From DASUAS01 sp963819475 (GTDB taxonomy: Bacteria; Actinomycetota; Acidimicrobiia; IMCC26256; DASPTH01): a stretch of 64,000 bases of DNA. The notes beneath the pieces were generated by a model. It was not told the origin of the DNA and searched no databases. It worked only from the letters and a program-made list of their open reading frames with translations. Position 1 is the first letter of the stretch. Each line of letters starts with the position of its first letter. A program made the position numbers and the translations under genes. The stretch is from positions 992,001-1,056,000 of the forward strand of contig CAWFWE010000002.1 of the NCBI GenBank assembly GCA_963819475.1, given 5' to 3'. Shown here piece after piece: positions 52,485-61,587 of this stretch.

Positions 52485-52904
52485 ATGGCACAAGTTCCCG
52501 TCGCCGAGGGTGTCTTCACCTGGCCCGCCGACGAACCGCAACTGATCGGCAGCCGTTGCTCCGCGTGTGGGATGGTCACGTTCCCCACTCAGGATTCCTG
52601 CCCACGGTGCGCGTCGACGGCGATGGAGGAGGTGCTCCTGGCCCGACGCGGAACGCTGTGGGCATGGACCACGCAGGCGTTCCCCCCGCCGTGGCCGTAC
52701 GCAGGCCCGACCGGTGCCGACTTCGTACCGTTCGGCGTCGGCTACGTCGAGCTACCGGGTGAAGTGAAGGTGGAGTCCCGTCTCACCTCGTGCGAACCCG
52801 ACGTCCTGAGGAACGGAATGGAGATGGAGCTCGTGGTCGTGCCGTTCCGCACCGACGACGAGGGCAACGAGGTCGTGACCTTCGCGTTCCGGCCCGCCAC
52901 CTGA
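52485..52904 (+). CDS. DUF35 OB-fold protein with zinc ribbon (second copy)
   Basis: A 139-aa protein. The zinc ribbon is SRCSACGMVTFPTQDSCPRC, followed by an OB fold from LARRGTLWAWTTQAFPPP to MELVVVPFRTDDEG. It differs strongly from the DUF35 protein at 35.3-35.7 kb, so the two are not recent duplicates. It precedes a thiolase gene by 35 bases and is expected to act with it, as DUF35 proteins do with SCP-type thiolases. Confidence 0.87.
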   Translation: MAQVPVAEGVFTWPADEPQLIGSRCSACGMVTFPTQDSCPRCASTAMEEVLLARRGTLWAWTTQAFPPPWPYAGPTGADFVPFGVGYVELPGEVKVESRLTSCEPDVLRNGMEMELVVVPFRTDDEGNEVVTFAFRPAT

Positions 52905-52939
52905 CCGACACCGGTCGGGACGATTCGAGGGGAGTGGAG

Positions 52940-54082
52940 ATGGATGTAGCGATCGTCGGGGTGGGGTTGCACCCGTTCGGGCGTTTTGGCGACATGACCG
53001 GCATCGAGATGGGCGCGGTGGCCATCCGCAACGCGCTCGCCGATGCCGGTGTCGCCTGGAGCGACATCCAGTTCGCGTTCGCGGGGAGCTACGAGATCGA
53101 CAACCCCGACGCGGTCGTCGCGCTCATGGGCCTCACCGGGATCCCGTTCACCGATGTCTACAACGGCTGCGCGACCGCGGCGAGCGCGCTCACGTTGGCG
53201 GCCAACACGATCCGGCTCGGCGACCACGACCTCGGGATCGCGGTGGGCATGGACAAGCACCCGCCCGGTGCGTTCGGCGCCGACCCCCGCCTGTACGCCT
53301 GTCCGTCGTGGTACGGCGAACTCGGACAGTTCGTCACCACGAAGTTCTTCGGCATGAAGATCAACCAGTACATGACCGACCACGGGATCTCGCCCTCGAC
53401 GCTGGCCAAGGTGGCGGCCAAGAACTATCGCAACGGGTCACGCAACCCCAACGCCTTCCGGCGCAAGCCGCTGTCGGAAGAGGAGATCCTCGGATCCCCG
53501 ATGCTCAACTACCCGCTCACGCAGTACATGTTCTGCAGCCCCGACGAAGGCGCCGCCGCCGTCGTGCTGTGCAAGGCCGAACACGCGCACCGCTACACCG
53601 ACACGCCGGTGTACCTGCGCGCCACGACCGTGCGCACCCGGAGGCTCGGTGCCTTCGAGGTGCACAGCCCGTGGCTCCCGATCGACCAGGTACCGGGACC
53701 CACGGTCGACGCCTCGCGCCAGGCCTACGAGCAGGCGGGCATCGGGCCCGAGGACGTCGACGTGATCCAGTTGCAGGACACCGACGCCGGCGCCGAGGTG
53801 ATCCACCTCGCCGAGAACGGCTTCTGCGCCGACGGCGACCAGGAAGCACTGGTGGCCGACGGCGCGCTCGAGATCGACGGACCGTTGCCGGTCAACACCG
53901 ACGGCGGTCTCATCGCCAACGGCGAGCCCATCGGTGCATCCGGTCTGCGCCAGATCCACGAGGTCGTGCGCCAACTCCGCGGCCAGGCCGGCGATCGCCA
54001 AGTCCCCGGCAACCCGAAAGTCGGCTACACCCAGCTCTACGGCGCCCCCGGGACCGCCGGCGTCTCCATCCTCTCCGTCTGA
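52940..54082 (+). CDS. SCP-type thiolase (acetyl-CoA acetyltransferase family)
   Basis: A 380-aa thiolase-superfamily protein. The N-terminal AIVGVGLHPFGRFGDMTGIE and the nucleophile region TDVYNGCATAASALTLAAN, which retains the Cys, are clear. The C-terminal VNTDGGLIANGEPIGASGLR holds the expected Gly-rich loop. The retained Cys contrasts with the Cys-less thiolase-like protein at 34.1-35.3 kb, so a true thiolytic or acyl-transfer role is possible here. The partner DUF35 gene is directly upstream. GGGGAG precedes ATG 52940. Confidence 0.9.
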   Translation: MDVAIVGVGLHPFGRFGDMTGIEMGAVAIRNALADAGVAWSDIQFAFAGSYEIDNPDAVVALMGLTGIPFTDVYNGCATAASALTLAANTIRLGDHDLGIAVGMDKHPPGAFGADPRLYACPSWYGELGQFVTTKFFGMKINQYMTDHGISPSTLAKVAAKNYRNGSRNPNAFRRKPLSEEEILGSPMLNYPLTQYMFCSPDEGAAAVVLCKAEHAHRYTDTPVYLRATTVRTRRLGAFEVHSPWLPIDQVPGPTVDASRQAYEQAGIGPEDVDVIQLQDTDAGAEVIHLAENGFCADGDQEALVADGALEIDGPLPVNTDGGLIANGEPIGASGLRQIHEVVRQLRGQAGDRQVPGNPKVGYTQLYGAPGTAGVSILSV

Positions 54083-54113
54083 GGCCACTGGCCCAGGCGC
54101 TCGACCTTGGCTG

Positions 54114-54986
54114 CTACTGGCCGCCGGCCGGACGCGGCGGCGGTCTGGGCGACCCGAGGGTGGCCAGGACGGCGTCGGCCACCGCCGGCAGCCAGCCGAG
54201 CGGCGCGCCGCGATCGAGTCCGATCGCGCATGCGATGTCGACGTCCTTGCGCAGGAGCCGAGCGACCATGCTCGCCCCCGGTGCGTCGGGCGAGAATCCC
54301 GATGCCCGCAAGCCTGCGTAGGTGCTGAGCGCGAAGCTCCGAGCGCTGCCGAATCCGAGCACTTCGATGAGTGCTTCGGGATCGAGCCCCAGCGCTGCTC
54401 CGAGCTCCGTCGCGTCGTGGGCAAGCGAGATGCCGCTGATGAAGAGCAGATTGTTCACGAGCTTTGCGAGTTGTCCCGAGCCGAGCGGTCCGAGGTGCCG
54501 CACCGGGTTGCCGAAGGTCGACAGGATGGGGAGAGCCCGGCCGAAGACTGCGTCGTCGGCGCCGACCATCACGAGCAACTCTCCTGACGCGGCGGCGCCG
54601 CCGCCCCCGCTCACGGGCGCGTCGATCAACAGTGCGCGCTTGTCCGCCAACCGCGCTCCGATGCGCGTGCACGTCGCAGGGTGGATGGTGCTGTGGATCG
54701 CGACGATCGTCCCGGGTTTGACACTGGCGATGATGCCGTCGGCGCGGAGCAGGACGTCCTCGACGTCGTGGTCGTCGACCACGCAGACGCCGATGAATTG
54801 GGCTTGAGCCGCGAGCTCGGCGGGCGATGCCGCCACGAGCGCATCGGTGTCGCTGAACGGATCGAGTGTCGCCGATCGGCGGGCCCACAGCACGGTGGGG
54901 TGGCCCGACTCGATGATGCGTCGAGCAATGGGCGCGCCTTGGCTGCCAAGCCCGATGAATCCGACGGTGACGCGTTGCTCGTTCAC
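54114..54986 (-). CDS. NAD(P)-binding 3-hydroxyisobutyrate-dehydrogenase-like protein
   Basis: A 290-aa beta-hydroxyacid dehydrogenase. The N-terminal Rossmann motif is TVGFIGLGSQGAPIARRI, the substrate-binding segment is LIDAPVSGGGGAAASGEL and the catalytic Lys lies in LGSGQLAKLVNNLL, all in the usual order. It is the last gene of the minus-strand run that begins with the LivK-like gene and follows the CMD gene by about 13 bases. Family members oxidise small hydroxyacids; imine reductases are related, so the substrate is open. Confidence 0.9.
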   Translation of the reverse strand: MNEQRVTVGFIGLGSQGAPIARRIIESGHPTVLWARRSATLDPFSDTDALVAASPAELAAQAQFIGVCVVDDHDVEDVLLRADGIIASVKPGTIVAIHSTIHPATCTRIGARLADKRALLIDAPVSGGGGAAASGELLVMVGADDAVFGRALPILSTFGNPVRHLGPLGSGQLAKLVNNLLFISGISLAHDATELGAALGLDPEALIEVLGFGSARSFALSTYAGLRASGFSPDAPGASMVARLLRKDVDIACAIGLDRGAPLGWLPAVADAVLATLGSPRPPPRPAGGQ

Positions 54987-54999
54987 GATCGCGTCGCCT

Positions 55000-55833
55000 T
55001 CACGTCGTGGGCGATCCGGCTTCGGCGGTGATCGCAGCCCAGCTCTCGGTGACGACCTGATCGAGGAAGGACGCCTTCGGCCACCCGGAGTACGCCGCGA
55101 AGTGCAAGACGAGTTCGCGCATCTCGTCGTAGGACACGTCTCCGGTCTTCAACGCCGAGTACACGTGCGAACGAATCGGCATGATCGCATCGTCGACACC
55201 GACACACGCAACGGTGATGAAGCGACGGTCCCGCACCGTCAGCGCCTCGCGCTGCCACACTTCGCCGAACACGAAGTTCAGGATCCCCGCAGTGGTGTAC
55301 GGACTTGTTCGCCCTGGTGCCGGGACGCAATTGATGCTCGCGAAGCTCTCTTCACCTCCCTGGAGTCGCTGCTCCGGATCCATGCCGCCGCTCCACGGCA
55401 CGAGGCGCGGTTGCGTCGGCTCGACGTCGCCGCGTTCGCGGCAGATGCGGATGTACTGCGCCCACACCACCTGATCGAGGAACGACGCCTTGGGCCAGCC
55501 GCAATAGACCGCGAAGTGGAGGACGAACTCCTGCATCTCGTCGAGTGTGAGGTCACCACTGTTCATCGCCGCGTACACGTGAGCCTCGATCGGTGCGACC
55601 GTATCGGCGGCGCCGACGCACGCCAACGTGACCAGCCGGCGGTTGCGTCGGCTGAGTGCTGGACGGTTCCAGATCTCGGCAAAGACCACATCGAGCAGCA
55701 TGGACTCCTCGACCGGGCTTCCGCTCCCCGCGTACGGAACCGTCATCACCTCGCGATACGTCGCTTCGCCACGTTGCCGCCAACCGGCGGGATCTTCACG
55801 GACAGGATCGACCTCAGCTCGGGACACATGCAT
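55000..55833 (-). CDS. Double carboxymuconolactone decarboxylase (CMD) domain protein
   Basis: A 277-aa protein containing two CMD/AhpD-like helical domains. The paired segments VTLACVGAADTVAPIEAHVY and ITVACVGVDDAIMPIRSHVY, and the following LHFAVYCGWPKASFLDQVV and LHFAAYSGWPKASFLDQVV, show an internal duplication with linker (about residues 130-165). No AhpD C-x-x-C pair is seen, so a lactone decarboxylase-like or accessory role is more likely than peroxidase. ATG 55833 was chosen; upstream open sequence is not family-like. It lies between the SDR and the dehydrogenase gene. Confidence 0.85.
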   Translation of the reverse strand: MHVSRAEVDPVREDPAGWRQRGEATYREVMTVPYAGSGSPVEESMLLDVVFAEIWNRPALSRRNRRLVTLACVGAADTVAPIEAHVYAAMNSGDLTLDEMQEFVLHFAVYCGWPKASFLDQVVWAQYIRICRERGDVEPTQPRLVPWSGGMDPEQRLQGGEESFASINCVPAPGRTSPYTTAGILNFVFGEVWQREALTVRDRRFITVACVGVDDAIMPIRSHVYSALKTGDVSYDEMRELVLHFAAYSGWPKASFLDQVVTESWAAITAEAGSPTT

Positions 55834-55877
55834 CTCCTCATCGGCGGGACGACACCCAGATTGCCGTAGTGCCAGGA

Positions 55878-56651
55878 CTACAGGCGCATGATCCAACCGC
55901 CGTCGACCGAGTACGTCTGTCCGGTGATCCAGCGTCCGGCCGCCGAGCACAACAGGAGCAAGGTGCCCACCAGATCCTCCGGCGGCCCGGATTTCTGGCC
56001 GGGGATGGAGGCTTCCAAGGCCGCGCGCATCGGCGAATCCTTGGGCAGGGACGCGAAGCCGCTCTCGCTCTCGATGAGCCCCGGCGCGATCGCATTGACG
56101 TTGATGTTGCGTGAACCGAGCTCGGTCGCCAGGTTGGCGGTCAGGGAGTGGAGGGCGAGCTTGCTCACGCCGTAGATGCCGCCGGCCATGAATGCACCGG
56201 CCGACAATCCGTTCACGATCCGGCCACCCCCGCGCGACGTCATCGAGTCGACGACGGCTTGGGTGCACAGCAGCGGACCTCGGAGGTTCACGTTGAGCAC
56301 CCGGTCCCACTCCGGCACCGGCATCGCCGTGAGCGTGTACTGCGGCAGGTCGGTCATGATCGCCGCGTTGTTGACCAGGATGTCGACGCCACCGAAGGCC
56401 TCGATGGCAGCCGCCGCCATGCGCCGAGCCGACGACAGATCGGTGACGTCCACCGCGACGCCAATGGCCTTGAAGCCGTCGGCCGTCAGCTTCGCCGCTT
56501 CATGTTCCGCCAAGGACTCGTTCAGGTCCGCCAGCACCACCGACGCGCCCGCATCGCACAGCGCGCGGCCGTACACGACACCGATGCTGCCGGCACCACC
56601 AGTGATGACCGCCACCTTCCCGCTCAAGTCGAACAACTCATTGGGCTTCAT
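55878..56651 (-). CDS. Short-chain dehydrogenase/reductase
   Basis: A 257-aa classical SDR. The cofactor loop is AVITGGAGSIGVVYGRALCD, the adenine-ring site is GVAVDVTDLSS, the structural motif is DILVNNAAIMTD and the catalytic set is Ser in GLSAGAFMAGG with Tyr-x3-Lys in IYGVSKLALHS. The C-terminal TYSVDGGWIMRL is typical. The residue after the second strand is Asp (VVLADLNES), favouring NAD. It follows the molybdenum hydroxylase gene by about 50 bases and precedes the CMD gene. The substrate is unknown. Confidence 0.92.
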   Translation of the reverse strand: MKPNELFDLSGKVAVITGGAGSIGVVYGRALCDAGASVVLADLNESLAEHEAAKLTADGFKAIGVAVDVTDLSSARRMAAAAIEAFGGVDILVNNAAIMTDLPQYTLTAMPVPEWDRVLNVNLRGPLLCTQAVVDSMTSRGGGRIVNGLSAGAFMAGGIYGVSKLALHSLTANLATELGSRNINVNAIAPGLIESESGFASLPKDSPMRAALEASIPGQKSGPPEDLVGTLLLLCSAAGRWITGQTYSVDGGWIMRL

Positions 56652-56699
56652 CGTTCTTCTCCTCGCTCGGTGGCAGCTGTGTCCAGATCGTCGTCGCGA

Positions 56700-59033
56700 T
56701 CATGATCCCGCCCCCACCTCTTCGAGCGCGGCGCGAATCCTCGGTGGTGAGAGCGGGTGTGCGAACACGGCCGCGCCCACCTGGGCGAGCGCGTCGTTCA
56801 CGGCATTCGCGACTGCGGGTGGCGCCCCGATCGCGCCCCCTTCGCCGACACCCTTGTAGTGGCCCGCGGTCGTGGCTGGAGTCTCGATGTGGCCGTGCTC
56901 GATGGTGGGCACGTCGCTCGCGGTCGGGAGGAGGTAGTCGAGGAAGGTGGTGGTCAGTGGGTTCCCCGCCTCGTCGTAGACGAACTCCTCGAGGAGCGCA
57001 CCGCCCATGCCCTGGACCGCGCCGCCGTCGATCTGGCCGTGGACCACTGCCGGGTTGATCATGACGCCGCAGTCCTCGCTCACGATGTAGCGGAGGATCT
57101 TCACCGCTCCGATGGCGCGGTCGATCTCGACCATGCAGAGGTGGCACGCGTTGGAGTACATGAGGTCGGGTGCCCGGTAACGGCTGATCACCTCGAGGCC
57201 GGGCTCCATTCCGGGAGGCAGATTTGCAAGATCCCAGTAGGCCGTGTGGGCCAGCTCGCCCATGGTGATCGCCTTCGTCGGCGTGCCGCGTACCGAAGCC
57301 ACGCTGTCGACGATCTCGATGTCGTCGGCGGCTGCCTCCAGCTGGTGCGCCGCGAGCTCGGCCACCTTCTCGCGCAACTGGAGTGCCGTCTGTCGAACCG
57401 CGGCGCCGAGCACCGGTCCACTGCGGCTGCCGCCGGTGCCGAACGCGTAGGGCGTCTCCGCGGTGTCGCCCTGGTGTACCGCGACCTCGTCGAAGTCGAC
57501 GCCCAGGTGCTCGGCGACGAGTTGCGCGGTCGTCGTCTCCAACCCCTGCCCGTGGCTGCCGGAGCCGATGTACACGTCGACGGTGCCATTCGGTTGCACC
57601 CGGATGTGGCACGGTTCGGCGCCGTAGACGCTCATCGGTGTCTGCGGTTCGATGTACAGGGAGATGCCGACGCCGACGAGTCGTCCGGCCGCGCGGGCCT
57701 GTTGTTGCTCTGCACGAAACGCCCAGTAGTCCGCCAGCTCGGTCGCCTGCTCGAGCGTCTCTTCCGGGGAGATCTCGACCAACGGCATGCCGCCGGCCAT
57801 GGTGTACGGGAGCTCACTGCGATGGATGACGTTGCGCCGTCGCAGCTCGAGCGGATCGACACCGACAGCGCGCGCAAGCAGGTCCATCGCCTGCTCCCGT
57901 GCGAACGTCTCGACCTGCCACGGTCCGCGGTAGGGCGCGCGTGGGCACGTGTTGGTGAAGACCGACTTCGCACTGAACGCGTACCGAGGGATTCGGTACG
58001 GACCGGGAAACATCATCGCGGCCATGATCCCCGGGCTCCCCGAGAGCGGATACGCGCCGGCGTCGTCGAGCTGGTCGAACGACGCCGCCAGGATCGTGCC
58101 GTCGGCGTCGGCCGCGAGCCGTACTCGGCAACGCTCGTTGCGGGACGACGTGGCCGCGATGAGGTTCTCTCGACGATCCTCGATCCACTTGACCGGCAGA
58201 CCGAGATGGTGGCCTGCGAGGATGATCACCTGCTCGTCACGCGCGAGATAGGCCTTTTGGCCGAAGCCACCCCCGACGTCGCCCATGGTCACCCGGATGT
58301 CGCGCTCCGACACGCCGGTGATGCGGCTGGTGATCGCCCGGACGTCGTGCGGTGACTGCGTCGAGACCCATACCCGGAACTCGTGGCTCTGGCGCGACCA
58401 CCAGGCCACGATCCCCCGGGTCTCCATCGGCACGGCGAGGTACCGCTGTTGCCAGAAGGTCTGGTCGATCGCATGCGGTGCGGTCTCGAAGATCGCCTCG
58501 AAATCGTCGCCTCCCGGGACCTCCATCTGGCTGAACACGTTGCTGTCGCGCTCGCCCGCGTGCACCAGCTCGGACGCGTCCGTCACCGCTTCGAAGTCGA
58601 CGATCGGTGGAAGCGGGTCGACGTCGATCTCCACGAGCTCCGCGGCATCCTCCGCGAGCGCGCGACTTTCGGCCACGACCAGCACGATCGGATCACCCAC
58701 GAACTTGACGTCCTGCTCGGCCAGTGGGCGTTCCGGGGCTTCGCCCGGCATGCCGAGCATCGGCGTCGCGCGCATGGGGCCTCGCTGGAGCGGATTCAGG
58801 TCCGCCGCGGTGAGTACCGCGACGACACCGCTGGCGACGCGGGCAGCCGACGTGTCGATGCGCGAGATCCGGCCGCGGGCGATGTCACTGCGGACGAAAT
58901 GCGCGTGCACCATCCCGGGCACGACGACGTCGTCCACGTAGCGGCCCGCTCCGCTGAGCAGCCGCGGATCCTCTTTGCGGTTGACGACCGTACCGACGAG
59001 CCGAGCCGAGGGCGCGAGTGAGTGGGTGTTCAT
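56700..59033 (-). CDS. Molybdenum hydroxylase large subunit (xanthine dehydrogenase/CoxL family)
   Basis: A 777-aa molybdopterin-binding subunit. The N-terminal domain (NRKEDPRLLSGAGRYVDDVV) and the Mo-binding domains with DVGGGFGQKAYLARDEQVII, PRAPYRGPWQVETFAREQA, GSGSHGQGLETTTAQLVAE and the catalytic Glu in YKGVGEGGAIGAPPAV are all present. APYRGPW differs from the AYRCSFR loop of form I CO dehydrogenase, so it is not a classical CoxL; hydroxylation of a heterocycle, aldehyde or aromatic acid is more likely. The FAD and 2Fe-2S subunits normally encoded beside it are absent from this window. Confidence 0.9.
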   Translation of the reverse strand: MNTHSLAPSARLVGTVVNRKEDPRLLSGAGRYVDDVVVPGMVHAHFVRSDIARGRISRIDTSAARVASGVVAVLTAADLNPLQRGPMRATPMLGMPGEAPERPLAEQDVKFVGDPIVLVVAESRALAEDAAELVEIDVDPLPPIVDFEAVTDASELVHAGERDSNVFSQMEVPGGDDFEAIFETAPHAIDQTFWQQRYLAVPMETRGIVAWWSRQSHEFRVWVSTQSPHDVRAITSRITGVSERDIRVTMGDVGGGFGQKAYLARDEQVIILAGHHLGLPVKWIEDRRENLIAATSSRNERCRVRLAADADGTILAASFDQLDDAGAYPLSGSPGIMAAMMFPGPYRIPRYAFSAKSVFTNTCPRAPYRGPWQVETFAREQAMDLLARAVGVDPLELRRRNVIHRSELPYTMAGGMPLVEISPEETLEQATELADYWAFRAEQQQARAAGRLVGVGISLYIEPQTPMSVYGAEPCHIRVQPNGTVDVYIGSGSHGQGLETTTAQLVAEHLGVDFDEVAVHQGDTAETPYAFGTGGSRSGPVLGAAVRQTALQLREKVAELAAHQLEAAADDIEIVDSVASVRGTPTKAITMGELAHTAYWDLANLPPGMEPGLEVISRYRAPDLMYSNACHLCMVEIDRAIGAVKILRYIVSEDCGVMINPAVVHGQIDGGAVQGMGGALLEEFVYDEAGNPLTTTFLDYLLPTASDVPTIEHGHIETPATTAGHYKGVGEGGAIGAPPAVANAVNDALAQVGAAVFAHPLSPPRIRAALEEVGAGS

Positions 59034-59146
59034 GGACGGGCTCCTCGCAAGTCAAACACCTCTGCTTCTCGTCACGGGACGCGCGATCCCCCTGGGCGCG
59101 TCCCGAGCCGACCCCAGCGTTGCCGCCGGTGCCGAGGGCGAGCTCG

Positions 59147-60037
59147 CTAGGCAGGCGCACGCCCGCGCGCCTGCCGGGTCGCGATCCCCGCGGACTGGAC
59201 CAGGCGGCGTCCGAGCTCCAGTATTCGGTCGACCGACACCGTGTGGTCCGGACCCGTGATGCAGAGCGAGAGCAGCACTCGACCGATCGGGTCGAAGATG
59301 GGCGCCGCCACGGTGGTGAATTCCACTTCGTCGGACTGCGAGAGGCCCTCGAAGGAGAGCAGCATCTCATCGGACTCGCGCAACGCGTCGGCGAGGTGCC
59401 GTTCTGCATCGGGCGCAGTCGGTTCGTCTCGCAACCGCGCGATTGCTTCCGCGATTGCGGGGGTGTGTCCGATCGCGCGCAGCGGAACGCTGAAGCCACG
59501 AGCGCGGATGTCAGCGAGGACATCGCGGTAGTGGTCGGCCACCGGCTGGGTCACGGAGGCACGCTCGAGCCACGCTGCGATCTCAGCATCGCCGGCCCAT
59601 GCCATGAACACCGCCCCGAATGGCGCCAACATCGGTGATCGATCGCCGGGATAGCCGATTCCCGAAGTGAGCTGTTCTGGACCGCGGCGCGCCAGGACGA
59701 TGACATCCCGACCGGCGATGGCCGAAACCCCGACCTCGGCGTCCAGATCCTCTGCGAGGAGGTCGGCCTGCTGGATTGCCGCCTCGATCGCCGGGTGCTG
59801 CTGCAGTGCTGCGAACCCAGTCGCCGCCAGGGCGGGGCCGAGGACGTACGTCCGGTGCGCCGGATCGCGGACCGTGAACCCGACGTCGCTCAGGACAGCC
59901 AAGGTGGCGTGCGCCGAGGCGATGTTCATGTCGAGGTGCTTCACGAGTTCGCTGATCGTGAAGCCCCGCGATGGGTGCGCGGTGAGGAGCGCCAAAATGC
60001 TGGCTGCTCGACTGGCGGCAGGGGCGGCACGAGCCAT
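59147..60037 (-). CDS. IclR-family transcriptional regulator
   Basis: A 296-aa regulator. The N-terminal winged helix (RAASILALLTAHPSRGFTIS, then LVKHLDMNIASAHATLAVLS) is followed by a GAF-like effector domain with ALAATGFAALQQHPAIEAA, MLAPFGAVFMAWAGDAEIA and IFDPIGRVLLSLCITGPDH. IclR proteins commonly control aromatic and organic-acid catabolism and bind palindromes near their own promoter. A perfect palindrome AGTAGCTACT (60049-60058) and TTGCGATAGCAA (60071-60082) lie just upstream. It sits directly ahead of the molybdenum hydroxylase gene on the same strand. Confidence 0.92.
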   Translation of the reverse strand: MARAAPAASRAASILALLTAHPSRGFTISELVKHLDMNIASAHATLAVLSDVGFTVRDPAHRTYVLGPALAATGFAALQQHPAIEAAIQQADLLAEDLDAEVGVSAIAGRDVIVLARRGPEQLTSGIGYPGDRSPMLAPFGAVFMAWAGDAEIAAWLERASVTQPVADHYRDVLADIRARGFSVPLRAIGHTPAIAEAIARLRDEPTAPDAERHLADALRESDEMLLSFEGLSQSDEVEFTTVAAPIFDPIGRVLLSLCITGPDHTVSVDRILELGRRLVQSAGIATRQARGRAPA

Positions 60038-60070
60038 GACGCAAACCTAGTAGCTACTGCAGTTGTTCTT

Positions 60071-60100
60071 TTGCGATAGCAATAGAGTGGTCCGTCCTGT
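60071..60100 (+). repeat. Candidate IclR operator / inverted repeat upstream of iclR
   Basis: TTGCGATAGCAAT is followed five or six bases later by GGTCCGTCCTG. The first part is a palindrome (TTGC, GATA, GCAA). The same two blocks occur in reverse orientation at 61551-61580 upstream of the LivK-like gene. The site lies 34 bases upstream of the iclR start. Confidence 0.45.
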
Positions 60101-60125
60101 TGACGCGCCCGGTCAGATCGTTCCA

Positions 60126-61463
60126 TCAGGGAGCGGCGGTGGTTGCCGGCGCCGCCGTCGTGGTGGTTGCGGTGGGGCCTGCCTTGTTCTCCTCGAGGAG
60201 CTGCGGGTCGCCGACGAGCTTGCCGGTGACCGGCTTGCCCTTGTTCGTCACGACGAACTTCCCGTCCTTGACGTACATGAAGTAGGCGCAGCTGGTCGCA
60301 GGCGACTTGCCGAAGTTCGTGAGGCTGATGTCGATCGGCCCACACTCGAGGTTGGCGGGGTTGTAGGTGCCGAGCTTGTGGAGCCCGTCGACGAAGCCCT
60401 GACCGGTCAGGTTCTTGCCTGACTGCTCGAGGCCCTTGATGGCCAGGTCGCAATCGATGTAGCCGGTGTACAGGCCGTAGTCGGGGACGTCGGTGAACCC
60501 GGCGTACTTCTTCAGGTTGGCGCGGAACTCCTTGACGCCGGGGTCGTTCTTGAGCTCGGCGGGCTTGTAGACCTGTGACACGAGGTCGTGCTGGTCCATG
60601 GTCTGCGCGACGGGCGAGTCGAGCATGTCCTGGCCGTAGCCCGAAGCCATCATGTTCGCCTTCATGGGCACGTTGTTCTGCTTGAGCCCCGCGATGATGG
60701 CCAGGTTGGTGTTGCCGTCCAGCGGCAGGTAGACCGCGTCCGCACCCGAGTTCTTGATGCTGAGCACGACAGGACCGACGTCGGTGGTCCCGAAATCGAG
60801 CGACGTGTTCAAGAGCACGGGCTTCAGCCCGACTTCCGGAACGGCGTAGTCCTGGGTGGCCTTTGCCGCCGCGGTCGAGGACGGATTCGCCCCGTACGAA
60901 ATCGCCGCGCTCTTCGTGGCGCCGAGCTGCTTCATCACCTTGGCGACGTTGTCGTAGGTGAGGCCGGTGAAGGAGGCCGCGTTGCCGTAGGCAGGGATGA
61001 TGCTCTCGTTGCCCTTCTCGCCGTAGAACTGGCCGAAGGTCCCGCCGCCGATCAGCGGAATACCGGCGTCGCGGACGTACCGGTACGAGAGGAAGTCGAA
61101 CGGCGAGTTGTTGACCACCGCGAACACCTTCTGGTTGGTGACCAGGTCCTGCGCGGCGGTGAGGTTCGCCCCCGACGACTGGTCGTCGACGGTGACGAGG
61201 TCGATCTTGCGGCCGTTGACACCGCCCTTCGCGTTCTGCGCGTCGACCCTCGCCTCGCACCCCTTCCCGGCATCCTTGTAGTTCGGTCCGGCCACACCGG
61301 TGAGCGCACTGATGAACCCGATCTTCACGGACTTGTCGGTCACGCCCTGGGTCTCCAGCGTCTGGGCGCCGGCCGTACCGATCAACGCGATGATGGACAT
61401 CACGCCGGTCAATGTGATGCCGGCGAACGCCAGCCGGCTGCGCTGGTGGTGCTTTCTCACCAT
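60126..61463 (-). CDS. Branched-chain amino acid/amide-type ABC substrate-binding protein (LivK-like)
   Basis: A 445-aa exported binding protein. A signal peptide is clear: basic VRKHHQRSR, hydrophobic AGITLTGVMSIIALIGTAGA and cleavage near AGAQT. The mature protein has Peripla_BP_6 blocks VKIGFISALTGVAGPNYKDA, LVTVDDQSSGANLTAAQDLV, AVVNNSPFDFLSYRYVRDAG and AVYLPLDGNTNLAIIAGLKQ. It ends in a low-complexity Thr/Ala/Pro tail (ATTTTAAPATTAAP), probably a surface tether. ATG 61463 was chosen; the frame opens nine codons earlier. Permease and ATPase genes are not in the window. It is the first gene of the minus-strand run leading to iclR. Confidence 0.9.
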   Translation of the reverse strand: MVRKHHQRSRLAFAGITLTGVMSIIALIGTAGAQTLETQGVTDKSVKIGFISALTGVAGPNYKDAGKGCEARVDAQNAKGGVNGRKIDLVTVDDQSSGANLTAAQDLVTNQKVFAVVNNSPFDFLSYRYVRDAGIPLIGGGTFGQFYGEKGNESIIPAYGNAASFTGLTYDNVAKVMKQLGATKSAAISYGANPSSTAAAKATQDYAVPEVGLKPVLLNTSLDFGTTDVGPVVLSIKNSGADAVYLPLDGNTNLAIIAGLKQNNVPMKANMMASGYGQDMLDSPVAQTMDQHDLVSQVYKPAELKNDPGVKEFRANLKKYAGFTDVPDYGLYTGYIDCDLAIKGLEQSGKNLTGQGFVDGLHKLGTYNPANLECGPIDISLTNFGKSPATSCAYFMYVKDGKFVVTNKGKPVTGKLVGDPQLLEENKAGPTATTTTAAPATTAAP

Positions 61464-61550
61464 GGATCCCCCCAGGTCGAGCCGGTCCACTCGTCGGGGT
61501 CCCGACGGATGGCCCAGCGGTTGTGATCCGCAACGACAAAACCCACCGGT

Positions 61551-61580
61551 CAGGACGGACCCGGTCCATTGCTATCGCAA
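61551..61580 (-). repeat. Inverted copy of the 60071 motif, upstream of the LivK-like gene
   Basis: On the minus strand it reads TTGCGATAGCAATGGACC and then GGGTCCGTCCTG, matching the outer blocks of 60071-60100. It lies about 90-120 bases upstream of the LivK-like start and about 150 bases upstream of the plus-strand SDR, so it could control both. Confidence 0.45.
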
Positions 61581-61587
61581 AACCACT

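Noticed and set aside
56700..59033. Form I aerobic CO dehydrogenase large subunit
   Set aside because: The active-site loop reads APYRGPW, not the AYRCSFR type, and the CO dehydrogenase partners are absent.
59941..61569. 542-residue open frame on the minus strand
   Set aside because: It overlaps the LivK-like gene on the same strand in another frame and is Arg/Gly/Asp-rich without domains.
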